64,000 nucleotides of DNA from Clonostachys chloroleuca (GCA_037952775.1 JBANAY010000003.1:35278001-35342000), one strand, 5' to 3'; counted from the stretch's first letter, positions 46,762-59,431 are shown. The notes: generated by a model not told the origin, from the sequence alone. Numbers and translations: made by a program.

Positions 46762-49524
46762 GAGAAACGCTGGTGATGGGAGTCAAGACTCTCGATGCGC
46801 TTTTCTCTTTTTATTTTCCAGTTTCTTTTTCAGGATGATAACGGAGACGATGCCATGAATCATATGTTCATGACTTATTGAAAGAGGAGGTAAGAAATGC
46901 AGAGGACGTGGAGGTTATTGGCCAGAGGGACACCGTCACCTTGGCTGATAGGGAGAGGGTCCTCCAAGGGTTGACAGCCACCACATTGAGTATATGTGTT
47001 TTTATTTTATCGGACTCTTTCCTTTTGTTGCCTGAATGGCATGATTTATTTGGCCTTTCTTTTTTCTGAAGCGAAGAGCGGGGTACTTAATTGTGATCTC
47101 TCAGAACATACGGAGGATTATGCAAGATTTCTCATGTTAGCAGACATCTGTTTGTACTTATTATGTGTTAGAACGAATACCCCCAACAAATCCAGAATGT
47201 CCAGCTTCAAGTTTGCGTAACTATCCCGTGACATGCAGCGTCGAACCGCTACCATCCTGCCTCTCGTCGTAAGCGAGGTTGAGACAGGGTTCCGGGAGTC
47301 TGCATCAATATGATATGCTTAAGAGTAGATAGCTGAGGCTGGCTGGATGAGCATGGGTGGTGTTCCCATCCATCGGTGAGTCCGAAAGATTGACGTAGCA
47401 CAAGCACAAAAACTGACACCCTCTGCATGTGTGTGCATGCAGGTCAAACGCCCCGGTTGTGTGTGGGGGGAGAAAGGACGGATGATGGTGATTGGGCATG
47501 GTTGGAAATGGAAGGTGTTTTTGATTTCTCGTCCAGGCAGCCGTATTTCACGGAGTCTAGACAACACTAGGACCGTTGCGGCGGGCTAGAGAGAAATAGC
47601 CCGAAGATGGATTCACTGGGCTGGCTGCATTGTGTGTGAAAGTAGGTCCGGTATCTGCATGCTTGTTGGGCTAACCCTGTCGTTTTAGCTGTGTGTTGCA
47701 TATGTACGCAGTAGTAAAACATTTGGGGAGGCGGGGTGGTTCGACTTGATAGACCTGTGATTGGACGGGGCGGCGAGACCCTGCTAAGGATCATTGATTG
47801 AGAGAGCTGATCGGTTGGTCCTTGGTGATAACGTCTGTTGTGTGTTTGTGTGTCTTGGTCGTGGAACCCCGGCTATGCGGCTGGGAGGACCATGTGCGAG
47901 GCCTCTTGGCGGGCTACCTCTCAGGCCCAGGGTTCTGCAGATGTCTGCTCCGTTGGAGAAACCGCATGGAAGCAGGATGGAAGAACATGTGCGTTGGGTC
48001 GTAGCAGGATGGGTCGTAGCTTCAGTGCCAGTGGTGGCCAAGCCGGAGAGAAAGTCGCGGGCGCATCAGTGGCAGTACGTTAGTGGCAGCACCAGCGCCT
48101 GGGCCATTTCCCCTCACCTCGGGCCCTCTGAATCTTCCCCCAAGGACCCCCCATCAGGACCCCATTTGCAGGGAGGTCCCCACGCCCAGCAGCGCATCGT
48201 TAGTGGCTGGGATGCCCTGAGCGCTGGGATGGTGCGCTGCGCTAGTCCCGATTCAAGGGAACGGCCGAGCTGGGGAAGTTTGTGCTGATGCCCAGCGTCA
48301 TGTGAGACGGGACCGAGAGGCGGAATAACCTTGCTTTTTGGTTGTTTATCGTGCTCTTCCTGGCTGACGTGCAGTTGCGCGCAGTGTGCCGGGTCCCTTG
48401 CCCGGCCTCTTTATCGCTGTGGGAGGGTCCAATGGCTGGCAGAAGCCAGAGCAAGAGGCCTCAACAGACGGTGGAAATAAGGAGTACTTGGGCCCAGGTG
48501 CTGGTGTACCTGCTGCTGTGTGGTCCATCCGCTTACGGCCTGGTACTTCCTTCGCGCACAAAAGTACCGGTGGAGATGAGCCAGACATGGCGTGTGTCTT
48601 GATTTTTCTCTCGATTCTTACTTTTATTTGTTTCGATTTGTGGGTTTTGTAGACACAAAGGACCGAGGTTACGAGGCACTAATTGGGACTATGGACATAC
48701 GAGACAGGATGAGGCGTTTGGTGTCCGCTATTCGACGATGCTTCTTTGCAAATATGCATAACGGGGGACCACCTTCTCCATATGTAGCTTTTGGTGCGGG
48801 AGGGGAGACTCTGCCTATCAACAGGCGGTAGCAAACTGCCGTCAGATGGTGCCGCATTCGTCTGGCCCATGCTTTCTCTGGCTCTCGCCAGCCAGCCAGC
48901 CTCCGTCTCGGCCTGGGCCTTTTTCTGAGGGAAAAAGCAGGATGCCGGATGCGTCCATCAATCCATTGCACCGGGGCCCTGGCTGCAACCGACGTCTCTA
49001 GTTGAGATTGTGGCCCCATATCGTCCAATGGGTCCTCATTACTACGTACGTACAGCCTGGTCCTTGATTGCTTGCCTCTGATAGAGAGAGCTTGTTCCTG
49101 GACAGGTCCATAACGTAACGCTATTGCCTCTCTCTCGATTGTGCCGTGCCAGTCCCATGTGCTACGGTAAGATCGGTTATCGGCCGTTTTGGGTTTCTCT
49201 CAAATAAGATACCTTGTACCCTCCCACTCTGCATTCCTGTGTCTTGCCTACTCTTGATTTATCTCTGTGGAGTTTGAAGATTTTCACACAGTTGCTGTTT
49301 ACCTGGTGTGGTGTTGAGGCCTAGAACCTCCTTCAAGATCCATCCTTGTGAATGCCCTCACATTAGGAGCACTGCCAACCACATTCCCTCTCCAGCGCTG
49401 ACTGCAACAATCTTCCGTTGCTGATTGCCTTGGTTTCCTCTCGAGGCTGGTTTTGGAGGCTAACCTCACGCACATCGCCTTTCGTTGACGTCTCAGCTGC
49501 TTATTCGTCTGCGCCGACTTGAAA
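46762..49524. other. 2.8-kb intergenic region upstream of the permease gene
   Basis: No gene is supported. Numerous short open frames around 47790-48290 overlap in several frames and have no recognisable product. The last ~300 bases before 49525 are C/T-rich on the plus strand, fitting a permease promoter and leader. Confidence 0.5.
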
Positions 49525-51623
49525 ATGGGCCGTCTATCAGCCAGCCAGGCTGCTCCGCCTGCCTACAACTCTGACCAGGAGAAAGCCGCCAATACAAAGG
49601 GGACGAGTTTCCTGGCCGGCAATATCTCAGATGAAGGTGACTTCGAGAAGAGGGACCACACCCACCGCAAGCTCAAGTCTCGGCACATCCAGCTCATTGG
49701 TATCGGTGGTACCATTGGAACTGCACTCTATGTAAGAAACCAAAATGGACCTCGCCGAGTTGCATGCCGAGTGAATGCCATGATGTGCGAGCGGCCAATC
49801 CCCTCTCACCACCTTTCTTTTCTGGATGTCAAGTGCTCATAAGCTCGACCGCGAATAGGTGCAAATCGGCAAGGGGCTCCTGAATGGCGGCCCGGCCTCT
49901 CTCCTGCTGGCTTTTGGTGAGTCTGACAACGCCGTGCTACATCTGCCAAGATATCCTCTCTCCCACTGCGTGACGTGAGGTGCATAGACATTGACTCCCA
50001 TGTGACTTAGCGATCTGGTGTACCTTCATTCTCTGCGTCACGCTGTGCATGGCTGAAATGGTGACATACACGCCCATCTCTTCCCCGTTCATCCGCTTTG
50101 CTGGCCGGTACGTTGATGAGGCCTTTGGGTTCGCCGCGGGATGGAACTTCTTCGTCTTTGAGGCGGCCATGGTCCCCTTCGAGATCGTCGCATGCAACCT
50201 CATCATCAACTTCTGGAGTGACGCTGTCCCTGTCGGTGCCATTGTTGCCATCATCCTCGTCTTGTACGCCCTCATCAACGTGCTTGCTGTGAAATGGTAC
50301 GGGGAGTCCGAGTTCTGGGCCGCCCTGGGCAAGGTCATCCTCATTGTTGCGCTCATCCTGTTCACCTTCATCGTCATGCTGGGTGGAAACCCCAACAAGG
50401 ACCGGTTCGGTTTCCGTTACTGGTACTCCCCTGGTGCTTTCACCGAGCTGTATTATGAAGGGACCTTGGGGAGGTGGCTGGGGTTCTTGCAGTGCCTTAT
50501 CCAGGCTTCCTTCACCATCGCCGGCCCCGATTACGTCTCCATGGCTGCTGGTGAAGCCGAGAACCCGAGAAAGGTCATGCCCCGTGCCTTCAACTCCGTC
50601 TTCTATCGTCTCACTATCTTGTAAGAGCTTGTTCCCACTGATGGATGTTGATGAGTGAAATAAACTAACGTGCCGGTGGGAAAGCTTCATCCTCGGAGCG
50701 CTTTGCGTTGGTATTCTCGTGCCGTATGATTCCCCGGAATTGATCGCAGCCTTCAAGGAGGGCAAGCCGGGTGCCGCCGCCTCTCCTTACGTCGTCGCCA
50801 TGGAGAGGCTCAACATTAGCGTCTTCCCCCACATCGTCAACGCCTTGGTTCTCACCTCCGCCTGCTCCGCCGGCAACTCATACGTCTACTGCGCTTCGAG
50901 ATCCCTCTACGGTCTCGCCCTCGAGGGCAAGGCACCCAGGTTCCTGACCACCTGCACCAAAGCCGGTGTCCCCATCTACTGTGTCGTAGTCGTCCTGCTG
51001 ATCGGCCTTTTGTCCTTCCTGCAGCTGTCGGAGAGTTCGGCTGTGGTGCTGAGCTGGTTCGTGTCCTTGGTTACGGCGTCGCAGCTCATGAACTTCTGCG
51101 TCACCTGTGTGGCCTACCTCTGCTTCTACAGGGCGCTCAAGGCGCAGGGGGTGAGCCGGGACACCTTACCGTACAAGGCGTGGTTCCAGCCCTATGCCGC
51201 TTGGTATGCCCTTGTCGGAACCTTTGTGATGATGTTCGTCGGTGGATACACGGTGTTCTTGCCTATTGAGGGGATGTGGAAGGTCACTGATTTCTTATTC
51301 TCGTAAGTCCTCACGTTTGGATTTGGTTATTCTTTTGTGGTATCCCCCAGTAAGTTTTTATATTGACTTGACCTAGGTATATGATGATCATGGTGTGCCC
51401 TGTTCTCTTCCTCGGCTGGAAGATCATCCACAAGACCAAGTTCCACAGGGCATCAGAGATAGACCTGAACCGGGACCAGGATGTTCTCGCTGAATATGAG
51501 AGGAACTATGTGCCAATTCCGCCCAGGTACGCAACCCCCATCCCCCCTGCCTCTAGCATGTGTTTTGCTAACATTGGAGAAAGCAACTTCTTCGAGAAGA
51601 TTCTGGATAAGGTGTTCGGTTGA
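49525..51623 (+). CDS. Amino-acid permease, YAT family (AGP2-like), about 560 aa
   Basis: Six exons: 49525-49731, 49859-49916, 50011-50620, 50685-51302, 51377-51526 and 51584-51623; all are GT-AG with matching phases, and two introns show CTAAC branch sites. The cytosolic N-terminus ends RDHTHRKLKSRHIQLIGIGG, where TM1 begins with GGTIGTALYVQIGKGLLNGG, the signature of fungal amino-acid/polyamine/choline (APC) permeases. TM3-10 motifs include SSPFIRFAGRYVDEAFGFAAGWNF, TIAGPDYVSMAAGEAENPRK and CSAGNSYVYCASRSLYGLALEGKAPRF, read in pieces. The predicted topology is 12 TM in the plasma membrane. The sequence resembles the AGP2-like branch, whose yeast member transports carnitine and polyamines; the substrate here is unproven. 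The last intron is 57 nt, has no stop and keeps frame, so retention would insert 19 residues before NFFEKILDKVFG. Confidence 0.93.
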
Positions 51624-53687
51624 GCATTCCAGATGCATATCAGGAGCATTCGATCTCGCGGGCGAGAAGGTAGCCCTATGGCATCCCTAGGATTGAAGCC
51701 CTCGACGAGGCACTTGGTAGTCCCATCTGATGATATATTTTGCCAAGAAAATATTTCTCCGTTCCCTAATTGGTCTTGCTTTGGTGATGTTCGGCTTCTG
51801 TTTATAACCTTGATTTGACCTGTTTAACACTTTCGAGCGACTTGACGACCGCGACTTACCCGAACGAATCCATCCTCAGCATCTCTTATCCCGTCGCAAC
51901 CTTTGTGAAAAGTTGGATGTAGTAGTCTTCAGCGGTGCCAGATTCGCACTATCCATATGGCGCGCTCTCTCTTTACAGACTGTGCAGGGATCCAGAGGGG
52001 CGCCTTTCCACGGCTTCCTGACGATGAATCGGGACGGGCAGTCCTGGGGTATCCAGCAATCCTTACCCTGGTTCCACGCCCGGATGCAGCGTTCCAATGT
52101 CCAAATATTTGCAAGGGGTACAACAAGGTGCCCACAAGCGGGGTATGTGTAGGCAACAGGCCGGCACATGGTCCACCGGATGGGACTTGACGCTGGTCTC
52201 CGGCTTGGTGGTGAAATGTGCAAGTGTTGCGTGTTGTAGATATTCTGGTGCTGGCTTGTTTCCTGTTTGAAGGGTTGGTTTTTCCGGCTGCTTGATCGGA
52301 TTCTTAGGACGAAAGGTCAAGCGTCCTGACCAAATATTTGCCTGGGTCGGGCGGATTACTTATATATTTGCCTGATTGTCTGTTCATGGCTGACCGACTG
52401 CAGAGTTGACCGTGAAGGGCGGATAGCCCAGGTTGCTGCCTAAAGCCCATCAGTCACAGAACGTCGCATTTAGAGAAGGTACAGGGCAATCACTGCAATA
52501 TCCCGCAGTGATAATAAGACTGGGACAGGAAATAAAGCTCAGGAAACAGATTGGAAGGACAACAAACAAACATGCACTTGCAAATGTGGGTGTATGGAAC
52601 ACTGGCGAGACACGAGGCACCGCGTTGATGGAATACGCGGAAGCGACTAGGCAACAGAAAGCAGTCATCTATCGGGACTGTTTAGAATTCCCGGTGAAGG
52701 CGTGATTCACGGGATTTAATCATCAACAGGCAGATGATCCCCGGGACTCAATCGTCGGCGATTGTGATGTTGGCAAGATTGATTGTTGGAGGGAAGGGGG
52801 CTTCGTTACGAAAACTGCGGTTTCGTTGGGATCAAGATTGGTTGCCTTCAACGAACCTCACGGAAGTTTCAGGCCGAGTTTTTTTCACACTCGAGTGTCG
52901 AAGCCGTCGTCGGTGAAACGCTACCGCCTTCAAATAGGGACACCAGGGAACAGTTAAACCTATTGTCCGATTCTTCAAATCTACTGATGGTTTTACCCCC
53001 ACCCCCAAAATTTAATCACTATAGCCCTGTACCGTAACAAACAATCTATCACATGATTTATAGGTAGTTGATGGCCAAAATCAGCGTTGGCGCCGTGACT
53101 CATCAACACACCCCCTGGTAATTGCCTTACATGTTTCTCAGGGAGTGGTCAATCATTTGTTGTGTTTGAATGCCACTATTATGGATCGGCATTCTTCATG
53201 CATATCGGGTGTTTCACTGATGGTATGACTGAACTGCTGCTGTGCCTTCAGTAGGAGAAAGAAGCACCAGCTGTAACAAACGACCGTATCACCAAGGGCA
53301 CCAGTTACATCACGTTTGATTCCGACCATAACTTTCTGTGCAGACCCGTCGGCCTCGCTTGTTTTTACCTTTTTGGAACATTTGAAACGTTGAAGGTTGC
53401 TACGAAGGTGCTGTGGATTCGTAGATATCCAGACCTGCTGGAGAACTATGGTCCAAAGTGTAATAGATGTAATGCCGAGTCTATTTCCGGGCGTGTACTA
53501 TTCCAAGTAATCTATATTTGGAAAAAGAAGGCCTGTTCTTGCAATGCTGCACCAAATCAACGACAGATATGAGAGAATCCAACATATGCCTGCTCAGATG
53601 TAACCGAACCAAATCAAATATTCAACACTCACCCAACAACTTTTTAGATACTCTTTCAGCTCGTTCATTTTTTCAAATACAACATGC
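51624..53687. other. Convergent intergenic region, permease and ABC transporter 3' ends
   Basis: No supported gene. The open frames around 51876-52320 on both strands overlap and lack any family resemblance. No repeats of note. Confidence 0.5.
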
Positions 53688-56600
53688 TTAACTTGATGTA
53701 CTTGGCGTAGTTTTCCCCTTCAAATCGGAGCCATTCGCCGGACCACACTCAACCACCTCCCCATGATCCAGTCTCAGACACCAGTTCGCATCCTCCACCG
53801 CCTCCAGTCGGTGGGCAATGGTGATAACAGTGCTCCCCGCTAGATCCTCCCTGAGGATCCTCTGCACCGTCGCCGCCGTCTTCCGGTCGATCGACGCCGT
53901 CGCCTCGTCCAGGATCACCAGCCCGCTCCGGCGCAGCACCGCCCTGCCGATGCTGACCAGCTGCCGCTGGCCCTGGCTCAGGTTCTTGCCCGCCGCGTCG
54001 ATGTGCGTCTCGAGGCCCCAGCCGGCGCCCAGGACGCGGCGGATGGCGTTCTGGCACTCCTCCGTCGAGAACCTGCCCTCCGGGTCGATGTTGTCGCGCA
54101 GGGTTCCCGGGAACAGGATCGGGTCCTGCTGGATGAAGGTGACGCGGTTGCGGAGGGCGGCGCGCGACACCGTGGACAGGTCGACGGCGCCGATCTTGAC
54201 GGCGCCGTGGCATGGCAGCTCGGTCGCGAGGAGGGCGTTGGCGATTGTGGACTTGCCGGAGCCCGTGCGGCCCAGCACGGCGCAGGTCGATCCTCCCGGG
54301 ATCTCGAAGGATACGCCGCGCAGGACGGACGGGAGGTGGTTCGCGTACCGGAAGGACATGTCGTCGAAGGTGACGTCGTCGGAGGGCCTGGGCCAGTCCT
54401 CCGGAGGCTCGTCCCCGCCGCTGGGCTCCTCGGGGATCCTGTTGAGCATGTCGATGCGCTCGAGCGAGACGGCGTCGAGCTGGAGCTGCGCAAACTTCTC
54501 GCAGAGCTGCTGGACAGCCATCATGGCGATGGTGGTCTGGGTGAGGACGAAGCCGACGGCGCTGGCGGGGGTTCCGGACCAGACCATGAAGAGGACGAGG
54601 GCCGCGCGCACGCACGCCGAGGACATGCTGAGGCGGAAGTCGAGCCAGAAGGCCATGCTCCAGAAGAAGTGGTCCTGCTTCTGGAAGTCGTCCACGGCGC
54701 TCAGGTGGCGGTCCTGGAAGTGGGACTCGGCCTTCAGGGCGCGGATGGTCACGAGGCCGTCCTGCATGACGCCGATGTTGGAGATGATGGGCGTGAGGAA
54801 CATCATCTCCATGCGGCGGAGGCAGCGTGAAATGGGCACGTAGATGCGGAAGAAGTAGACGAAGAGCGCGGCGGCGACGCAGAGGATGATGAGGAGGTAC
54901 GGCTGGTGGGACATGATGGCTAGAAGGCTCAGGGAGAGGGCGATGAGGTTGTAAATGAATGACTCGAGGGGCGTGAGAATCCCTCCGTCAACCATGCCCA
55001 TATCTGAAATGAGGCGGTTCTTGAGCTGGCCAGTCGGAGTGATGTCGTGATAGCGGAAGGTGGCTCTGCTTACCCTTCCCACGGCCGTTCTGAACAACCG
55101 CTGCGCGGCGTTGACGCAGATGTGTGCAAGAATGGCCTGGGCCAGCGCAAATGTGACGATCTGCCCTCCCGATAGCCCTCCTAGAACGTAGAGCCAGGTG
55201 CCAGGATGTTCCTCGGGACTGGGGAGACCCCAGAAGTTAGGGGTCGTGCCTATCGGCGTTGTCGCCGTGCTGCTACCCCAAGCCTCGAGCAGCCGAGCGC
55301 GGGAGATGTCCAGGTACCTGGACAGGCCGTAGAGGACGGCCAACATAGCCCACAGCTGCAGGCCTCCCGCCTGGACGTACTTGAGGTAGACGCGGAGGGA
55401 CACACCGCCAGCTTCCATCTCGTCCCCTGGTCCATTCTTGGTGGTGGTTCCAACTGCCTGTGAAGGCTCCGCAGGCAGGATGGAGGGAGGGCCACTGACC
55501 TTGGAATCCAGGGGTGTATGGATGGGGTGCTCCAACTCCGCTTGGATTTCCTCCTTGGGGAGGATCCTTGCTCGCCCGTCCTCCATGTCGACGACTTGGT
55601 CGGCGAGGCGGAGGACGAGATCGTCCCGATGCGTGACCATGACAATGGTCCGGCCCTTGGCCAGAGGGCCCTCGAGGAACCGCTGGACGATGCGGCTGGC
55701 GGTTCCATGGTCCAAAGCGGCGAGGGGATCATCAAGGAGCAGGACACCGCAGGAGTTATATAGGACTCTGGCGAGGGCTACACGAGCCCTTTGGCCTCCT
55801 GAAAGACCGATACCGCCCTCTTCCAGTCGTGTTTGGTCACCGTCTCGCATGTGAGACAGATCCTGGAGCAGGCAGCACACGTCTAGCACCTCGTGATACC
55901 GCTTCTGGTCATACGGCTGGTGGAAGATAATGTTTTCCCGGATGGTCTGGTTTTGGAGCCATGGAAGCTGTTGGGTGTAGCCGATTGGGGCGTTTGGCCT
56001 GGAGAGATTGCCTTCGTGGAGCTCCATCTCGTTGAGAGCAGCGAGGAGGAGACTGGACTTGCCGGACCCTACTCTGCCCCGTATGACTGTAAACCCGGGC
56101 GTAAATGACAGGTTGATGTTTTCCAGCACCAGATGACTCGTTGAAGGCCAGGAGAAGGACGCGTTTGAGAAAACAATATCGTGGGCGCTCAAGTTGCTCG
56201 AGTGGTCCTCATCCCTGTCGGGCTCCTCCATGTATTTGTTGACACGCTCGACTGGGATGGTTGCTTTCCAGTACGCCGAGATGAGGTCAAAGGCGTCCTT
56301 GACGCTGATTTCCAGTTGCCCGAAGAGTTGCAATGACGGCCAAATGACTTCATTGGGGAGGCCTTTCCGGAGAACCAGCGTATAGAGACAGATGCTAGCC
56401 AGAGGGTAGGCTGCACCGCCGAGCACGTTGACGGTGGAGATGGCAGCATTCACGTACGAGATGTGCAATCGCTTCATCATTTCCAAATCACGAAATTTCA
56501 TAATGCGGTCGCTCCATGTATTCGCCCACCCATTGAGCTTAAGGGGCCGGCTTGCCTCCACAAAGTGGGCAACGGCCTGCGCCCGCCTATCCGAAAGGGC

Positions 56601-58148
56601 GGTCCGCAGACGCTCAAGCTTGATCAACCTATGAACGAGACCGGAGTTGATGGACATGAAGATGAGCATGAGTCCTACGCCGACGCACGAGGGCCATCCC
56701 ATGATGTCAATGAGGTAGTACAAGGTGAAGATGACTTTGATTGGCTGTGAGATGAGGCGGGGAAAGTCCCAAAACCGCTGTGAGATTTCGTACGTATCAC
56801 CACGCACCAAGTTGACAACCTTTGCATTGGAGGCAGGCTGGCTCTGCAGCAGCGGTGCATTCTTCGATGTCTTCCTCTTGCGGCCGAATACTCGCGAAAA
56901 GAATCGTCGAAATCTTCCTTGCGGCTGGATCTCGAAATCATCAAGAACATTGTCCTCCGCGGGGCCGCGTTCCATCGTGTCTGATCCTGGCACAGCACGA
57001 GTGAGCAGCTTTGAAAAGAGCCCGATGAAGGTCTCGCCGCGGGAGCGCTCATAAGCCTTGCGGGAGTACCAGCTCGAAGTTGTTTTGGCGACCTGGCGAA
57101 TGCAGTCGACGGAGAGCATGACGAGGCACCAGAAGATGGCACCGTTGGGATCACGCGCGTCTAGAGCGGCGTACAGCTCGCTTGTGAGGCGGATGTTGGA
57201 GACCTCGGATACCTTTTCGACAACGGCCAGGGATGCGGAAATGATCAAGTCGAGGCCGTTTGCGCGAAGCAGACGAGGAATAAGACGGCCCTTGAGTTCT
57301 TGAAAGTAGGTGTTGAGGTGGCCATGCTGGAAGTCGAAGGGCAACTGCCAGACATCCTCGACTGCCAGATCTCTCCTGACGCAGATTCTGGCCAAGGGAT
57401 ATACCCAATTCATGGTCCAGAACTGGAAAAGGGTGGTGTTGTCCTCGGGGCTTCGGGTCTCCTGGGACGGCTCCTTTCCAATATCGTCTGCGTCCCAGCG
57501 TGGATCACGGAGTGGCATGTTGATTATTGCCACGAGCGCAAAGCAAGAGATTGCGAGCCTCGAGAGAAAGAAAGCGTCAACGGAATGGAGGCTCTTTTGG
57601 ATGAAATGTACGGAGCAGATTACAAGAGAAGCAATAATCATGACGAAGTACTGAACCAACAGGATCCGTGGAGTCTTCACGGGGCGGTCGAGGATAGTGA
57701 TGAGAGTGGCAACAAGCCAGGGCACGACTTCGAAAATGGTCCATAGCCTGTGTGATAAGACAATAATGGGTACAATAGCCAGGGTGAAGCCGGAGAGCGA
57801 GAGGAATCCAAGGATCAAGGCCCACCAGACAGGGCGGCTCTTGTCTCTCGCCTTTGGGGTTTCCGTCTCAGCGGCAAACGGCCGAAGCCACTGGGGCAGG
57901 CTCTTTTGGATTCTCCCGCTCAAGAGGTGGGATAAGAATACAACAAGAGATAAAATAGAGGAAGCAAAGACGATGGCATCGATGCGGGAGTCGAAGAGGG
58001 CTTCATTCTGAGGGGGGCTCCCTGCGCCGCCCCAAGCTGTTTGCATGCCCTCCATGCTGTAGTATTGCTCGCCCATAGCGAAGGCGGATGACCTTGGACG
58101 GACCATCGGCCAGGAGAAGGGAGACGCATCGACCTCCATCTCGACCAA
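53688..58148 (-). CDS. ABCC (MRP-type) ATP-binding cassette transporter, 1486 aa
   Basis: A single exon. The layout is TMD0-TMD1-NBD1-TMD2-NBD2, the full-length fungal ABCC form. An N-terminal set of about five TM segments (about 55-215) precedes TMD1. NBD1 has Walker A GRVGSGKSSLL (about 690), signature LSGGQRARVALAR (about 780) and Walker B VLLLDDPLAALD; the Asp after the second D (instead of Glu) is typical of the degenerate NBD1 of ABCC proteins. NBD2 has Walker A GRTGSGKST (about 1291), signature LSQGQRQLVSIGRAVL (about 1390) and Walker B LVILDEATASID, with a catalytic Glu. Role: ATP-driven export of conjugates, toxins or metabolites across the plasma or vacuolar membrane; the substrate is unknown. 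The alternative start MEVDAS is two codons inside. The 3' third has markedly GC-rich third positions compared with the 5' part. Confidence 0.95.
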   Translation of the reverse strand: MVEMEVDASPFSWPMVRPRSSAFAMGEQYYSMEGMQTAWGGAGSPPQNEALFDSRIDAIVFASSILSLVVFLSHLLSGRIQKSLPQWLRPFAAETETPKARDKSRPVWWALILGFLSLSGFTLAIVPIIVLSHRLWTIFEVVPWLVATLITILDRPVKTPRILLVQYFVMIIASLVICSVHFIQKSLHSVDAFFLSRLAISCFALVAIINMPLRDPRWDADDIGKEPSQETRSPEDNTTLFQFWTMNWVYPLARICVRRDLAVEDVWQLPFDFQHGHLNTYFQELKGRLIPRLLRANGLDLIISASLAVVEKVSEVSNIRLTSELYAALDARDPNGAIFWCLVMLSVDCIRQVAKTTSSWYSRKAYERSRGETFIGLFSKLLTRAVPGSDTMERGPAEDNVLDDFEIQPQGRFRRFFSRVFGRKRKTSKNAPLLQSQPASNAKVVNLVRGDTYEISQRFWDFPRLISQPIKVIFTLYYLIDIMGWPSCVGVGLMLIFMSINSGLVHRLIKLERLRTALSDRRAQAVAHFVEASRPLKLNGWANTWSDRIMKFRDLEMMKRLHISYVNAAISTVNVLGGAAYPLASICLYTLVLRKGLPNEVIWPSLQLFGQLEISVKDAFDLISAYWKATIPVERVNKYMEEPDRDEDHSSNLSAHDIVFSNASFSWPSTSHLVLENINLSFTPGFTVIRGRVGSGKSSLLLAALNEMELHEGNLSRPNAPIGYTQQLPWLQNQTIRENIIFHQPYDQKRYHEVLDVCCLLQDLSHMRDGDQTRLEEGGIGLSGGQRARVALARVLYNSCGVLLLDDPLAALDHGTASRIVQRFLEGPLAKGRTIVMVTHRDDLVLRLADQVVDMEDGRARILPKEEIQAELEHPIHTPLDSKVSGPPSILPAEPSQAVGTTTKNGPGDEMEAGGVSLRVYLKYVQAGGLQLWAMLAVLYGLSRYLDISRARLLEAWGSSTATTPIGTTPNFWGLPSPEEHPGTWLYVLGGLSGGQIVTFALAQAILAHICVNAAQRLFRTAVGRVSRATFRYHDITPTGQLKNRLISDMGMVDGGILTPLESFIYNLIALSLSLLAIMSHQPYLLIILCVAAALFVYFFRIYVPISRCLRRMEMMFLTPIISNIGVMQDGLVTIRALKAESHFQDRHLSAVDDFQKQDHFFWSMAFWLDFRLSMSSACVRAALVLFMVWSGTPASAVGFVLTQTTIAMMAVQQLCEKFAQLQLDAVSLERIDMLNRIPEEPSGGDEPPEDWPRPSDDVTFDDMSFRYANHLPSVLRGVSFEIPGGSTCAVLGRTGSGKSTIANALLATELPCHGAVKIGAVDLSTVSRAALRNRVTFIQQDPILFPGTLRDNIDPEGRFSTEECQNAIRRVLGAGWGLETHIDAAGKNLSQGQRQLVSIGRAVLRRSGLVILDEATASIDRKTAATVQRILREDLAGSTVITIAHRLEAVEDANWCLRLDHGEVVECGPANGSDLKGKTTPSTSS

Positions 58149-59431
58149 AATCCAAGAGCCGGGCCCGGATGCCCTTTTCCTGCCCTGTCAGTTTTGAGTT
58201 GGGACGAAAGTTTTGTGGGCGAGTAGAGTCCAGCCACCGACACCAGCAGATGAATAAGGAAGAATCCAGTGAGCTCTGCACAAGGCGAAGTAAGGTTTTT
58301 CGGTCAGCTGCCAGGGTTGATTTTCACCTACACGGAAGAAACCGATGATGTGAAGAATGGCACAGGCAGCAACACAAGGGTGATTCGCGCCTTTGAACGT
58401 TCCGTCGCTCAATCAGTGCCGCAGTTGGCTGACTGGGGGGTCAATTACTAGGCAGATGGCTTCATTCCTCGGCCGGGAAACACATCACTCTCGGTCCACG
58501 GACGAGACGTCAAGAGGGTCCGGTCGTGAGGGCTTCTTTGCAAGAACAACGCCGACCGTGCGATTGCTCTCGCCCCCGCCGTGCCGTCTCAGTCCACGGC
58601 CGGCCCCTGTTGCTTTTCAATGGGTCAATGATGGAGACAAAGGCCGATCCCCGCACCACCCTGGCTCGGGATGGTTGAATTGGTGGTTTTTATTGGCCCG
58701 GAGGAATGCAGGAATGCGCACTTGAGAACTCCTCAATGGCGGTGACTTGGGCAATTGGTTTGGATGGGGAAACAAGACCTGTAGATGGAAGAGATCATGA
58801 AGCCAAGATGTGTACGGGCGTTGGCAGAAGACGCCACTACAAAGACACTACCATTTTCGCAAATTCCGAGAGAATTAATTCATACATAATGCTCTCGGAA
58901 TATTATCGTTTTTAATCTATTTGGTTTATTCTCTTTCCTCCAATAAGAGAAGTGAATTGGAACCCTCTGAGCCGCTTAGTAAAGTTGATGATTTCGACAA
59001 GTCTCGCTTGCAATCATTTGGACTTGACAACTAGCAAAGAACTTGGCTCTACTACTTATCAATCTATTAGGTAGCTAAGTGTTGAACTGGTATCAAGCTC
59101 TATTAAAGATATAGGATTAATAAATGAGCATTTCCCCCGTTTCCTTTCCCACTTGCTCTCTTGACTCAGCTTTACCTGCCTGTTATATGTAGCTTCAGCC
59201 TACCCTATACGGTGAGGTCAGAAGTCAACGGTTTACTTTACAAGACGAGACGATAAATCAATGATCTCGCACGGAGGATAGATGGCCTCGTAAAACGATA
59301 CGGAATACAAAATATGGGCAAATGAAAAAATAACAATCTCATATGGCTAGTCATGATTTCATGCAATGTCCTCGAATCACCTTTTCCATCGTACACTGTT
59401 GACTAGCACCATTTACACCTCAGCCAGATCG
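58149..59431. other. Intergenic: ABC transporter promoter and BIM1 3' flank
   Basis: No gene is supported. The middle part (58880-59130) is AT-rich. No RNA genes or repeats are recognised. Confidence 0.5.

Noticed and set aside
53749..54843. Several 170-340-codon open frames on both strands at the ABC transporter 3' end
   Set aside because: They overlap the conserved NBD2 coding frame; the products are Arg/Ala-rich, low-complexity shadows caused by GC-rich third positions.
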